64,000 nucleotides of DNA from JALHVH01 sp964585685 (GTDB taxonomy: Bacteria > Acidobacteriota > Aminicenantia > Aminicenantales > Saccharicenantaceae): positions 62,001-126,000 of the forward strand of contig CAZPEP010000064.1 of the NCBI GenBank assembly GCA_964585685.1, given 5' to 3'. Below are positions 31,980 through 41,363 of the stretch, piece by piece. The notes under the pieces are model-generated. The model was not told where the DNA came from and made no database searches. It saw nothing but the letters and a program-made list of their open reading frames with translations. A program made the position numbers and the translations under genes. Position 1 is the first letter of the stretch. Each line of letters opens with the position of its first letter.

Positions 31980-34112
31980 TCACGAGCCCGGCGCCGCTTC
32001 CCGGACGCGGAAGACCTCGAATTCTTGATTCCCGAAGACACCCTCCAGCCGCAGGGTTTTTGGGGTCCTCGGCGCCGCTCGGGTCCCGAGTCCGGCTTCG
32101 ACGGCGACCTCGAACCCGGCTTCCCCGGGGCTTCCGAGCCGGCCTTCACCTGCCCGCGTCCAAACATAGGAAACACGATACTTGACAAGGGCGTCGCCGT
32201 TCGGGCGCGGGTTATCGAAGAACCGGCGGATATCGTCCTCCCGTTCCTTCTCCTGGGCCCCGGTCAGGTGCCAGGAGACGAAGGAAAAGGGCGAGTCTTC
32301 CAGGACGACCCTCCGGTCGGCGAAATAGCAGGCGAGCCGAACTCCGGGAGCGGTCATGATGACGGCTTCGCCAGGGGAGTTCCGGTTCAACCATTCGGCG
32401 GCCTCGAGGAAGTCCCTGGAGATCACGAGGGGCTGAGGAGAACCGACCTTGATTCCCAGAAAACGGGCGGTATTGGGGACCGAAAGCGCGACGACGCCCG
32501 CGACGGCAAGGACCTTCCAGGCGCTGCGTTTCCCGGAGAGAAAGGCCCCGAGCCTTTCCGCCCAGAAGAAACCGAGAACAATCGGGGCCAACGTATACAC
32601 GTAGCTGTTCGTGAAGTTGCGCGGCTTCCCTCCCAGGGAGACGTGGGCGAAAAAGAAATAGGCCACGCAAGCGGCCGCGAAGGAACCGAGGAAAAGCCGG
32701 ATCCGGTCCTCTTCTTTTCCGCTCTTTATCCCCCGCAGGACGGACGGGAGGGCCAGCGCGTTGAGCCCGAATCCTCCCAGGAAAAAGAGGGCAACGGCGG
32801 CGATCGCGGAGAGAACGGTGACGGGAGTGATCCTCGCATGATGGACCAGCCCCGTCCATGGCTCGAGGAAGGCATGAAGCTTCAGATTGGCGAGGGTGAA
32901 CCTTATCCAGTCGACGAATTGCGGGGAGAAAACGAATCGGGGGCCGCCGCGATTGGACAGGAGGGACGTGACGGCAAGCGGAACGGAAAAAGCCCCCGTC
33001 CAGAGGGCGGCCTTGAGGAGCCGCGGGCCGCGCCCGAGGAGAAGGGACGCGATCGCCGAGGCGCCCAGAGCAGCGAAGAGCGGGAACGCAAAGAACACCT
33101 TGAATTCCAGGGAAGCGGCCAGGAGGAAGGCCGAAACCGGGAGCCAGGAGGGACCGTCCGCCCTCAGGTACCGCGAGAGCGCGAAGAACCCCGCCAGAAG
33201 GACGGCAAGGCCGGGGAGGAAGGAATTGACGTTGACGAAATTGACGAAATGGAACGTATAGAAGACGTTCCCCCATTGGGAGACGCCCCAAAACAGCGTG
33301 CTCAGGTAGGAGAGGCCGCCCCCTCCGAAAACGACCAGGAAAGCGCCCATGATGGAGGCCGTCGCGGACCCGCCGAGCTCCCCGATGAGGAGATACGACA
33401 TCAGGAGGAGTAGGGCAAAGAAGAACGTCATGGAGAGCCGGTGGTTGAGATCAGGGACACCGATGTGGAGGTGCTTGTAGAAGATGGAATTGAACAGGTC
33501 CATGCCGTAGTGATAGCTCAAGGGGTATCCGGCCGCGAACGGCATCTGAGGCGGCACGGAATGGGAAAGCTCCCGGACCACGGCGTCGCGCAGAAACCCG
33601 TCGTAGGCCCGCGTATGGACGACGACGGACCCGTCGGGTTGACGGAGGGCATTGCGATAGTTGTCCGCGACGAGCATCAAAAGGACGGAAGCCGCGACGA
33701 GGGCCATTCCTACGCCCGCGGGAGTGACCCGGAAGGCGAGGTCCTGGAGCCGGGGGGGGCGTCTGACGGCCCGGAGGACAAGGACGGCGGCGCAGGCGAG
33801 GATCCATATAAAATAGAGGACTTCCGCGCCCGCGAAGGCGGCGAACTTATAGATGACGACGGTCGATGTCAGCCCCAGGGCCAGGGAGAGGGCCATTGCG
33901 GCCGGGCGGCCCGGTTCGAGCCTGGCGGACCGCAGGATCACCCGGCCCGGCACATAGACGAACATGAAGATCCCAAAAAGATATTTCACGAAGTCCGGAA
34001 CGGAGACGCCGAAGCAAAAGAATATCGCCGCGAAGAGGACGATCCCGAAGACGGCGGCGGCCACGAACCGAAGGGCCGGTTCCCGTCCGGAGCCGCCGCG
34101 GGTCGGATTCAT
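31980..34112 (-). CDS. Large polytopic membrane protein, GT-C glycosyltransferase-like
   Basis: 710 residues with about 14-16 hydrophobic helices and a soluble C-terminal domain of about 150 residues. An early extracytoplasmic loop has acidic and aromatic residues (VVHTRAYDGFLRDAVVRELS, then YPLSYHYGMDLFNS), as in lipid-linked-sugar-dependent GT-C transferases and DUF2298-like proteins. The C-terminal part, with NRNSPGEAVIMTAPGVRLAC, resembles the soluble domains of such enzymes. It probably transfers a sugar on the periplasmic side, but no specific family is certain. Its gene is divergent from the secreted cysteine-peptidase-like gene, and its 3' end is 21 bases from the helicase 3' end. Confidence 0.7.
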   Translation of the reverse strand: MNPTRGGSGREPALRFVAAAVFGIVLFAAIFFCFGVSVPDFVKYLFGIFMFVYVPGRVILRSARLEPGRPAAMALSLALGLTSTVVIYKFAAFAGAEVLYFIWILACAAVLVLRAVRRPPRLQDLAFRVTPAGVGMALVAASVLLMLVADNYRNALRQPDGSVVVHTRAYDGFLRDAVVRELSHSVPPQMPFAAGYPLSYHYGMDLFNSIFYKHLHIGVPDLNHRLSMTFFFALLLLMSYLLIGELGGSATASIMGAFLVVFGGGGLSYLSTLFWGVSQWGNVFYTFHFVNFVNVNSFLPGLAVLLAGFFALSRYLRADGPSWLPVSAFLLAASLEFKVFFAFPLFAALGASAIASLLLGRGPRLLKAALWTGAFSVPLAVTSLLSNRGGPRFVFSPQFVDWIRFTLANLKLHAFLEPWTGLVHHARITPVTVLSAIAAVALFFLGGFGLNALALPSVLRGIKSGKEEDRIRLFLGSFAAACVAYFFFAHVSLGGKPRNFTNSYVYTLAPIVLGFFWAERLGAFLSGKRSAWKVLAVAGVVALSVPNTARFLGIKVGSPQPLVISRDFLEAAEWLNRNSPGEAVIMTAPGVRLACYFADRRVVLEDSPFSFVSWHLTGAQEKEREDDIRRFFDNPRPNGDALVKYRVSYVWTRAGEGRLGSPGEAGFEVAVEAGLGTRAAPRTPKTLRLEGVFGNQEFEVFRVREAAPGS

Positions 34113-34192
34113 CGGAGAGAATCATACCTCCGAACGGGCCGGGACTCAACCGCGACGCAACGCCGGGCGTGGAAATCGGACTGCCGCCGGGG

Positions 34193-34198
34193 TACAAT
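34193..34198 (+). promoter_or_regulatory. Likely -10 box of the secreted protease-like gene
   Basis: TACAAT, with TGGAAA (34170-34175) at 17 bases as a possible -35. The GTG at 34208 and ATG at 34214 lie 9 and 15 bases downstream, with no Shine-Dalgarno, so the transcript leader would be very short. Confidence 0.45.
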
Positions 34199-34207
34199 GA
34201 CCCTATC

Positions 34208-36121
34208 GTGAAGATGTCCTCGAGGTCCGGGATCTCCGCCCCGCCGCGATCCGGAGCTATCGGCCGGCCGTTCGCCGCCGTGTTCATAGCGGTTCTTTTT
34301 ATCGCGGCCGGGACATCCCCGGTGAAGGCCCGGGCTATCGGACCAGACGGTCTCTCGGCTCCCGACAGACCATTGCCGGAAGAAAAGGCATCTAATCAAG
34401 CTTATGCCGTGCTGACGTCCCCCAAGTTCCCGATCGCGGGCGGGCGCCTGCGCATTCTGGCGGCCGGCGAAGAGGGTCTCGGGAAGGCGAGGATCCGAGT
34501 TTCCGGCCCGTCCGGGAACATCGAAGATGGTGCGCTCCGCGCCGGAGGCGGGCCGCCCTTCTGGTGGAGAGCCGAGGTTCGGCTCGAAAGACCGGGGACG
34601 TACACGGTCACGCTGGCCGACGGCCGGGAAGAGCTTGCGCGGCGGGACGTCGAAGTCACGGCCAGGCCCCGACTCCCCGGCTCCCGTGCGGGGTCCGTCT
34701 GGGAGACCGAAAGGGATTGGGACCGGGACGCCGAGAACCTCTACGCAGCATGGATCGACGCCTTGTTCCGGAATGCCGACGAGCGGTCTTCCTGGGCGGC
34801 CCTCCACGAGATCACGCGGGACCCCGGACGGAATATCCTCCACGACCATCTCGGCCTCGGCGAGGACGGTCCGGGCGGGAAGAACACGGTCGTCATGGAA
34901 CCCGATTGCGCGGATAACCCTTTCTATTTCAGGGCCTATTTCGCGTGGAAACTGGGCCTGCCCTTCGGTTTCCACGAGTGCGACCGGGGCACGCTCGAAC
35001 GGGCCCCGAGAACAGGGCGGTGGTTGACGAACACTTCGGCGTCCGGCCCGGCCGACCCGGTCCGGGCTTTCAACGGGTTCCTTCGGAGCGTCATGAACAC
35101 GATCCATTCGGGGTCGGCCCGGACACGGCTCGAGGACGACGATTCCGATTACTATCCCGTCGGCCTGACCCGCAAGGAACTCCGGCCCGGGGTCGTGTTC
35201 GCCGACCCGTACGGGCATACGCTGGTCCTCATCCGCTGGGTCCCCCAGGAAGGGGACGGCCCCGGCGCCCTCCTTGCCGTCGACGCCCAACCCGACGGGA
35301 CCGTGGGCGTCAAGCGGTTCTGGAGAGGAAATTTCCTGTTCACGACCTCGGAGGTCATCGGGGAACCGGGGTTCAAAGCCTTCCGGCCGATCGTCGGGGA
35401 CCGGGGCCGCCCACGGCTCCTCCGGAACGCGGAGATCGCCGCCAGTCCGGACTACAGGAACCTGTCGCTTCGGCAGAAAGGGATGGCGAGCGCCGAGTTC
35501 TACGACACGATGGAGCGACTCATCAACCCGAAGCCCCTGGACCCCGAGAGCGCCCTCCGGGACCTTTTCCGGGCCCTCCACGAACAGCTCCTCGTCCGCG
35601 TCGAATCCGTCGCCAACGGCGAAGCCTACATGAAGGGCCATCCCGGTGCGATCGTCCCGATGCCGGGGAACCCCGCGGCGGTGTTCCAGGCGGGCGGGCT
35701 CTGGGAGGACTATTCGACGCCCAACCGGGACATGCGGCTCCTCATCGCCATGGACACGGTCCTCGAGTTCCCTGAAAAGGTGGTCCGCTCCCCGGACCTT
35801 TACAGGTTGCCTAAGCGCCGGGCTCCCGAAGAGGTCCGGAAGGATCTCGAGGGCCTGTCGGGGAAGCTTGCCCGCGAAATGTCCATCGCCTACGTCCGTT
35901 CGGACGGGCGGGAACAGCGGCTCTCCCTCGCCGACCTCCTCGAGAGGCGGGAGGCCTTCGAAATGGGCTACAATCCCAACGACAGCGTCGAGGTCCGATG
36001 GGGAGCGCCCGCGGGAAGCGCCGAGCTCGCGTCAGGCCGGCGGCGCGCCCCCGGCTCCCAATCGGAAAAGATGCGGGCCTTGCGCCCCTGGTTCCGCAAG
36101 CGTCTCCATCCGCCGACCTGA
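34208..36121 (+). CDS. Secreted protein with papain/transglutaminase-like Cys-His-Asp site
   Basis: About 637 residues with a signal peptide (GRPFAAVFIAVLFIAAGT). After a beta-sandwich-like part (TYTVTLADGREELARRDVEV) comes MEPDCADNPFYFRAYFAWKL (Cys near residue 234). About 100 residues later DPYGHTLVLIRW supplies a His and LLAVDAQPDG an Asp, the order expected for a papain-like or transglutaminase-like catalytic triad. The C-terminal 250 residues are mostly helical and charged. No family name is recognised; a peptidase or amidase acting in the periplasm is inferred. The start is GTG 34208 or ATG 34214; the frame further upstream is cut by the promoter. Confidence 0.7.
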   Translation: MKMSSRSGISAPPRSGAIGRPFAAVFIAVLFIAAGTSPVKARAIGPDGLSAPDRPLPEEKASNQAYAVLTSPKFPIAGGRLRILAAGEEGLGKARIRVSGPSGNIEDGALRAGGGPPFWWRAEVRLERPGTYTVTLADGREELARRDVEVTARPRLPGSRAGSVWETERDWDRDAENLYAAWIDALFRNADERSSWAALHEITRDPGRNILHDHLGLGEDGPGGKNTVVMEPDCADNPFYFRAYFAWKLGLPFGFHECDRGTLERAPRTGRWLTNTSASGPADPVRAFNGFLRSVMNTIHSGSARTRLEDDDSDYYPVGLTRKELRPGVVFADPYGHTLVLIRWVPQEGDGPGALLAVDAQPDGTVGVKRFWRGNFLFTTSEVIGEPGFKAFRPIVGDRGRPRLLRNAEIAASPDYRNLSLRQKGMASAEFYDTMERLINPKPLDPESALRDLFRALHEQLLVRVESVANGEAYMKGHPGAIVPMPGNPAAVFQAGGLWEDYSTPNRDMRLLIAMDTVLEFPEKVVRSPDLYRLPKRRAPEEVRKDLEGLSGKLAREMSIAYVRSDGREQRLSLADLLERREAFEMGYNPNDSVEVRWGAPAGSAELASGRRRAPGSQSEKMRALRPWFRKRLHPPT

Positions 36122-36181
36122 GCCGGTTTCCCCGGCACCGAATCCCGGTGATGGATAGAAAGGGGGCGCCCGTATCGCGTC

Positions 36182-38131
36182 TCAGGGCTTCGCGCCAAGA
36201 CGCTCTAGCTCGCCCGGCCCGACGACACCGTCCTCCGTCCATCCCTGGGCCCTATAATACGCATCCAAAGTGGCCGCATAGAGGACGGGGTCCACGGCCC
36301 TCCCCGCGAGCGCACCGCGGCTCATCGGGACGGTCATCTTGGGCGGTACGTAAGCGTCGTAGGCCCGCCGACGCCCCTGGATGTTGTTTGCCCGGCGCTC
36401 GACGGCGTAGATCCTCCGGCCGCAGGCCTTGAGGGAATCGGGCGTATGGTCGAGCCCGGCCAGGGCGTTGAACAGCGAAAGGAACGGGTCGGAGACAACG
36501 TCAGCCGTGAAGAAGTCGCACAGGCCCAGGGAATCGACGAGGGCTTTCCCTTCCTGCCCGGCCGCGACGTAGGCGGCAAGGTCCTCGGCGCCCTCGAGCC
36601 CACCTTCCTCGGCTTGGATGGTCCAGGCGTATGTGTGGTCGCCCCGGCCGCGGTTCGACGTGCCGTAGGCCGTGAACATCCCGGGGAAGGCCTTCGGTTC
36701 GATCCCCGCGTACCCGAGCCCGCCGAAAGCGGTCGTCACGCACCGGGCGATCGCAGGGATATCCCCGGCCGGGAACCCGGCGCCGACGCCGGCAATGACG
36801 CGATCGGAGTACTCTCCCAGCAGGGCCCCGAGGTCGTCGGACCGGTAGGCGATGGACCTGAGGGTCCGGACCATGTCTGGGGCGCTTCCGAAGGCAGGGG
36901 CGTTCGCGAAGGACTTGAGATATCCCTTCTCGGCGAGTTCCATAGCCCCCGCCATGACGCTCCCCAGGGTCATGGTGTCGATGCCGAGCTCGTTGCAGAG
37001 GTAGTTCAGATGGAAGATGGCGTCCCTGTCCAGGATGCCGCAATTGATCCAGAGGGCGATGGTCTCGAACTCGGGGCGTATACCTTCGCCCTTATAGGGC
37101 CCGTCCTCGGCGACGGCAGCGGCGCGCGTACACATAACGTGGCGGCACCGGTTGCAGACCTTATGCTTCCCGGAGATCTCCAGGAAGGAGGCGGTCGAGA
37201 CGCGGGTGTAATCCGACAGGTCGAAAGAGCCCTCGTCGAAGTTATGCCAGGGCAAATAGCCGCCCCGCTTCCCCATGTAGCCGCCGTTGAAGGCCCGGTC
37301 CAGCCACCAGGTCGTGCCGGTCTCCGGCCGGAAGGAGGCCGTCCGGCCCGGGTCCGCGATGTGTCCCTTGATCAGGGCGTCGAGTTCCCTGCCCAAGGCC
37401 TGGAACCTCGCGGAGTCGTGATAGGAGACGGCCTCGCGGCCGAAGGCAGTGACGGCGACGAGGTTCTTCGAGCCGAAGACGGCGCCAGCGCCGCCGCGGC
37501 CGAAATTCCGGTGATGATCTGCGGTCAGGCAGGCGAAGGCCGCCTTGTTCCAGCCCCCGGGACCCAAGCATACGGTCGAGGAGCCGGGGTACAGAGAGGT
37601 CAGGAAGTCGGTGATCGCCGATGCGGGGCGGACGACGCGCCTCCCGCCGACGGTCTCGAAAAGTCCGTCCTCGGCCGGCAGGACCTCGATCCGGCCTTCG
37701 AGGACCAGGACCCGAACGGGAGCGTCCGCGGCGCCGTCAAGGACCAGATGATCGATGCCCGCCCGCTTGAGCATGTTGGGGAAGAGCCCCCCACAGCTTG
37801 AATGGGTGACGAGGCCGTGGACCGGTTCATGCCCGGGAACCCAAGACACGGGCTCGGGGGAACGGGTCATGGTCCCGATGAAGGAGCAGGAGCCGCGTCC
37901 CGCCGTGGGGACGAGAGTATCGTTCGGGGCCGCGGTTCCGAGGATGATCCTATTCGCCGGGCCGAGGGGATCCGTGATCGGGCCGATACGCGTCAGATGG
38001 TCATAGAGCAGGCGGGCCTGGACGCCGCGGCCGCCGACGTAGTCGCGATAGAGAGCAGGGTCGGCGTTCTCGACTCGGGCCGACCGCTCGGAAAGATCGA
38101 CGAGGGCGATCCTGCCTTTGTATCCGGTCAT
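36182..38131 (-). CDS. Aldehyde:ferredoxin oxidoreductase (tungsten/molybdopterin)
   Basis: 649 residues, typical AOR length. The N-terminal domain carries YVGGRGVQARLLYD and GTMTRSP, which bind the bis-pterin cofactor. The iron-sulfur ligands are in KVCNRCRHVMCTRA and a late cysteine in SLGLCDFFTAD; the spacing of the first group (C-x2-C-x4-C) is one residue longer than in the Pyrococcus enzyme. AORs oxidise aldehydes, often those derived from amino acid fermentation, to acids with ferredoxin as acceptor. The ATG lies 2 bases after the stop of the upstream M24 peptidase gene, so the two are co-transcribed. This fits peptide fermentation through Strecker-type aldehydes. Confidence 0.9.
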   Translation of the reverse strand: MTGYKGRIALVDLSERSARVENADPALYRDYVGGRGVQARLLYDHLTRIGPITDPLGPANRIILGTAAPNDTLVPTAGRGSCSFIGTMTRSPEPVSWVPGHEPVHGLVTHSSCGGLFPNMLKRAGIDHLVLDGAADAPVRVLVLEGRIEVLPAEDGLFETVGGRRVVRPASAITDFLTSLYPGSSTVCLGPGGWNKAAFACLTADHHRNFGRGGAGAVFGSKNLVAVTAFGREAVSYHDSARFQALGRELDALIKGHIADPGRTASFRPETGTTWWLDRAFNGGYMGKRGGYLPWHNFDEGSFDLSDYTRVSTASFLEISGKHKVCNRCRHVMCTRAAAVAEDGPYKGEGIRPEFETIALWINCGILDRDAIFHLNYLCNELGIDTMTLGSVMAGAMELAEKGYLKSFANAPAFGSAPDMVRTLRSIAYRSDDLGALLGEYSDRVIAGVGAGFPAGDIPAIARCVTTAFGGLGYAGIEPKAFPGMFTAYGTSNRGRGDHTYAWTIQAEEGGLEGAEDLAAYVAAGQEGKALVDSLGLCDFFTADVVSDPFLSLFNALAGLDHTPDSLKACGRRIYAVERRANNIQGRRRAYDAYVPPKMTVPMSRGALAGRAVDPVLYAATLDAYYRAQGWTEDGVVGPGELERLGAKP

Positions 38132-38133
38132 GC

Positions 38134-39333
38134 TCACGATGCCCCCATTGCGGCGATGAGCCAAAGCTCCTTTTGAGGGGTGGACAGCCACGCCGCCCCC
38201 TCTTTCGTCACGACGACCATCTCCTCGATCGTGACGACGCCCCGGCCCGGGACCGTCAGCCTGGGCTCGATGGTGAAGACCATGCCTTCCTCGAGCGGCT
38301 GGAACGGCCTCTTTGCGTATTTCTCCCACTTCGGCCCGAGGAGAGCCGTCCCGTCGTGGGCGAACCGGCCCACCTGATGGCCGAGCGCGTGCGGAAACTC
38401 TTCGTATCCGGCGGACGCGAGGACCTTGCGGGCGATGGCGTCAATCTCGACACCCTGGATGCCCGGCTTCATCGCCCGCCGCGAGGATTCCACGGCGTCC
38501 ACGATGGTCGCGAACCCCCGGGCAACGTCGGCCGGGGCCTCGCGCTCGCCGGGCTCGAGGATGTAGAACGTCCTTTGCATGTCCGCGCAATACGCGTTCG
38601 TCTTGACCCCGAAATCCATGTTCAGGACATGGCCCGGCTCGACCTTGCGATCGGTGGGCGCATAATGGGCGGCGGCCGTGTCCGGCCCGGTGAAGACCGC
38701 CGGGCACGTCGCCGGATCCCACGCGGCGACGAGGCCGCGCCGCGCGACTTCGGCCGTCATGAATGCGGCGATCTCCCTCTCCGTCCGGCCCGGCCGGATG
38801 TATCCGGCGACCAGCCCGAAGATGCCCTCGGTTATCTTGATGGCCTCCCGGATATGGCCGATCTCCGCCGCGGACTTGCGCTCCCGGAGGGCGGAGACGA
38901 TCCGCTCTGCGGATTCGATGCGGTCGGCCATCCCGATCTCCGCGAGGTAGCGGTGCAGGGTCAGGTACATGCCGTGGGTCAGCCCGTCGCAGGCCTCGCT
39001 CGCCTCGGAGTAATTGACGGCGATCCGGGCGGGCGCGATCTCCTTCAGGTATTCCTGGAGCGGCTCCCGGATGCCGGTGACGAAGCTCACGACCTTGTCC
39101 CAGGCTCCCGTATCCTCGACCGTTTTCTGGTCGTAAAGGCCGACGATGGCCTGCGACCGCCCGTCACGGTGGATTATGAACGCCGAATGCCAGGTGACGT
39201 CGGCCGTGACGAGGAACGGCAGGACCGGGTCGCCGTTGATCGCGCTCTCCCGGGTGAACGTGATCCAACAATCGACGCCGAACTCCCGGAGCAGGCTCGC
39301 GGCCTGCCCGACTTTCTCTCGGATCAAGGACAT
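38134..39333 (-). CDS. M24-family metallopeptidase (Xaa-Pro aminopeptidase/dipeptidase-like)
   Basis: 399 residues. The N-terminal creatinase-like domain is followed by the pita-bread fold with five metal ligands: NMDFGVKTNAYCADMQRTF (two Asp), ALGHQVGRF (His), VFTIEPRL (Glu) and VTIEEMVVV (Glu). Such enzymes remove residues next to proline. There is no signal peptide. AAGGAG precedes the ATG, and a TTGAAA-17-TAGGAT promoter is at 39361-39389. The AOR gene follows in the same operon. Confidence 0.88.
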   Translation of the reverse strand: MSLIREKVGQAASLLREFGVDCWITFTRESAINGDPVLPFLVTADVTWHSAFIIHRDGRSQAIVGLYDQKTVEDTGAWDKVVSFVTGIREPLQEYLKEIAPARIAVNYSEASEACDGLTHGMYLTLHRYLAEIGMADRIESAERIVSALRERKSAAEIGHIREAIKITEGIFGLVAGYIRPGRTEREIAAFMTAEVARRGLVAAWDPATCPAVFTGPDTAAAHYAPTDRKVEPGHVLNMDFGVKTNAYCADMQRTFYILEPGEREAPADVARGFATIVDAVESSRRAMKPGIQGVEIDAIARKVLASAGYEEFPHALGHQVGRFAHDGTALLGPKWEKYAKRPFQPLEEGMVFTIEPRLTVPGRGVVTIEEMVVVTKEGAAWLSTPQKELWLIAAMGAS

Positions 39334-39360
39334 GTTCGGACTCCTTTCCGACCCCCCCGT

Positions 39361-39389
39361 ATCCTAATGGAAAGCCGCCGTAATTTCAA
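39361..39389 (-). promoter_or_regulatory. Promoter of the M24 peptidase-AOR operon
   Basis: Minus strand: TTGAAA (39384-39389), 17-base spacer, TAGGAT (39361-39366), about 25 bases before the ATG at 39333 and its AAGGAG site. Confidence 0.6.
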
Positions 39390-39455
39390 ACGGTTCCCGG
39401 GCGGATTGACATCTGTTTTCCGGTTAGGACAAATGGGCGATGATAAGGAGCCGCC

Positions 39456-39539
39456 ATGAAGAACATCTCGGGAAAAGCGTCCTCCCGCTCGTCGGGGCGG
39501 CTGTCCTCCTGCGCGCCGGATCAGCGCCGGCCCCGAGGC
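39456..39539 (+). pseudogene. Signal-peptide remnant of a lost secreted protein gene
   Basis: A good ribosome binding site (AAGGAG) and an ATG at 39456 start MKNISGK. In the frame shifted just after this, the DNA reads VLPLVGAAVLLRAGSAPAP, a convincing signal-peptide core. A TTGACA box at about 39408-39413 lies upstream. The frame then runs directly into the 3' end of glmS on the other strand. I read this as the 5' tip of a secreted-protein gene with a one-base frameshift, its remainder deleted. Confidence 0.45.
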
Positions 39540-41267
39540 CTATTTCACCGTCACCGATTTGGCCAGGTTCCTCGGTTTGTCGATGGGCCGTCCCAGGCTC
39601 GCGGCCGCGTAATAAGCGATAAGCTGGCCGGCGACGGCGGCTAGGATGCCGAACTTGCCGTCGTTGCCCGTCCCGATCGAGAACGCGGTCTTCTCCCGTC
39701 CGAACGCCGGGTTGTTGGTGATGATGAAGACCTTCGCGCCCCTCGCCTCGACCTCCCGCGTGTTGGAGATGATGTCAGGATCACTATTGTTGATCAGGCT
39801 GATAACCGGGGTCCCCTCTTCGATCAGGGCGAGGGTCCCGTGCTTGAGTTCTCCGCCCATCATCCCTTCCGCGTGGATATAGCTCGTTTCCTTGATCTTG
39901 AGGGCCGTCTCCCGGGCGACCGGGTAGGTCAGGCCGCGCCCGATGATATAGAGGTCCCGGGACCGGGCCATCTCCACGGCGAAGGCCTTGAGAGTGGCCC
40001 GCCGCCGGAAAAGGGCCCTGATCTTGTCCGGGATATCGTTCGCGTCGACCCGAAAGCCGAACCTCCGGGCAACCATGAGGAGGAAGACGGCCTGGTTGAC
40101 GAAAGCTTTGGTGCTCGCGACGCAGACCTCATGGCCCGCCAGGATGTTCAGGGTGAGGCAGCTCATCCTCTGGATGGTGGAATAGGGGACGTTGACGACG
40201 GCAGCGATCCGCCCGCCCTTCCCGGCGGCATATTTCAGGGCATCGATGACGTCCATGGTCTCCCCGCTCTGGCTGAGGGCGACGACGAGCGTATTTGAGT
40301 CCACGTCGGCGAAGTGCCTGAATTCCGACGCAATGAGCGTCTGGCATTCGACGCCGGTCCGGTGGAGGAAGTAGGAGCCCAGGAGCGAGGCGTGGTAGGA
40401 CGTCCCGCAGGCGGCGAAAATCACCTTTCTCGACCTCCGGATGAGGCCGACGAGTTCATCGAACGCCTTCCTCTGGTCGTGGCCCAGGGAGAACAGGAGC
40501 CTCTCGACCGCCTCGGGCTCCTCTCGGATCTCCCTGATCATGTGGTGCCCGGAACCACTCCGGGGACGGGTTTCGCGTTCCCGGGAGAACCGGCGGACCC
40601 GTTTCGTAATCGGTCTCCCCCGTTTGTCAAAGAAACCAAAATCCCCGGCCCGGATGACCGCGAATTCGTCGTTCTCGAAGAACACCGCCCGGTCGGTCGC
40701 ATCGGAAAAGGCGTGGATGTCCGAGGCCACGAACGTCCTGGCCTCATCGACGCCGAGAACGAGCGGAGAGTCCCTCTTCATGGCGTACATCTCCTCCTGC
40801 CCCTCGACGGTCACGAGGACGGCGAAGGTCCCGGCAAGCCTCCGGAAAAGGGCTGTAAGGACGCGGGGCATGGGCCCGTCGCGCAACCCCTCCTCGATAA
40901 GATGGGCGATGACCTCAGAATCGGTCTCCCCGGCAAAGCGATGGCCCTTACGGATGAGCTCCCGCCGAAGGTCCTCATAATTCTCGATGATCCCGTTGTG
41001 GACAACGGCGACGCGGCCGTCGCAGGACAGGTGCGGGTGGGCGTTCCTCTCAGAGACGCCGCCGTGGGTCGCCCAGCGGCAGTGGGCAATGCCCAGGCGC
41101 CCCCGGCCATCGGTCGCGGCACGGATCTCTCCGACGGACCTGAACGTCGTGGACCCAAGCCGATAGCCGTAGGAGTCGTAGCCCCGGTACTCCAGGCGCT
41201 TGAGACGCGTCAGGAGGGCCCGGGAGGAAAATTCCTTTTGCGACGAGATCCCGACGATTCCGCACAT
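39540..41267 (-). CDS. glmS: Glutamine--fructose-6-phosphate aminotransferase
   Basis: 575 residues. The nucleophile Cys is residue 2 (MCGIVGISS), and the glutaminase domain includes LEYRGYDSYG, IAHCRWATHGG and VVHNGIIENY. Two SIS domains follow: ACGTSYHASLLG, LSQSGETMDVIDALKYA, and the C-terminal LAKSVTVK. The protein is somewhat shorter than E. coli GlmS (609). It makes glucosamine 6-phosphate from fructose 6-phosphate and glutamine, feeding peptidoglycan and LPS. It lies about 95 bases downstream of the CDP-alcohol phosphotransferase gene, with its own TTGACG-17-TAAACA promoter candidate (41321-41349). Confidence 0.94.
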   Translation of the reverse strand: MCGIVGISSQKEFSSRALLTRLKRLEYRGYDSYGYRLGSTTFRSVGEIRAATDGRGRLGIAHCRWATHGGVSERNAHPHLSCDGRVAVVHNGIIENYEDLRRELIRKGHRFAGETDSEVIAHLIEEGLRDGPMPRVLTALFRRLAGTFAVLVTVEGQEEMYAMKRDSPLVLGVDEARTFVASDIHAFSDATDRAVFFENDEFAVIRAGDFGFFDKRGRPITKRVRRFSRERETRPRSGSGHHMIREIREEPEAVERLLFSLGHDQRKAFDELVGLIRRSRKVIFAACGTSYHASLLGSYFLHRTGVECQTLIASEFRHFADVDSNTLVVALSQSGETMDVIDALKYAAGKGGRIAAVVNVPYSTIQRMSCLTLNILAGHEVCVASTKAFVNQAVFLLMVARRFGFRVDANDIPDKIRALFRRRATLKAFAVEMARSRDLYIIGRGLTYPVARETALKIKETSYIHAEGMMGGELKHGTLALIEEGTPVISLINNSDPDIISNTREVEARGAKVFIITNNPAFGREKTAFSIGTGNDGKFGILAAVAGQLIAYYAAASLGRPIDKPRNLAKSVTVK

Positions 41268-41320
41268 ATCAATCCTCCTGAGGACGGTGACCCGAGCGAT
41301 CCGTTCCGGACCAACGGGGC

Positions 41321-41349
41321 TGTTTATCGTAAGGACATCGAAACGTCAA
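41321..41349 (-). promoter_or_regulatory. Probable promoter of glmS
   Basis: Minus strand: TTGACG (41344-41349), 17-base spacer, TAAACA (41321-41326). An overlapping alternative pairs TTGATT with TACGAT, also at 17 bases. Confidence 0.45.
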
Positions 41350-41363
41350 ATCAACCGCCGGGG

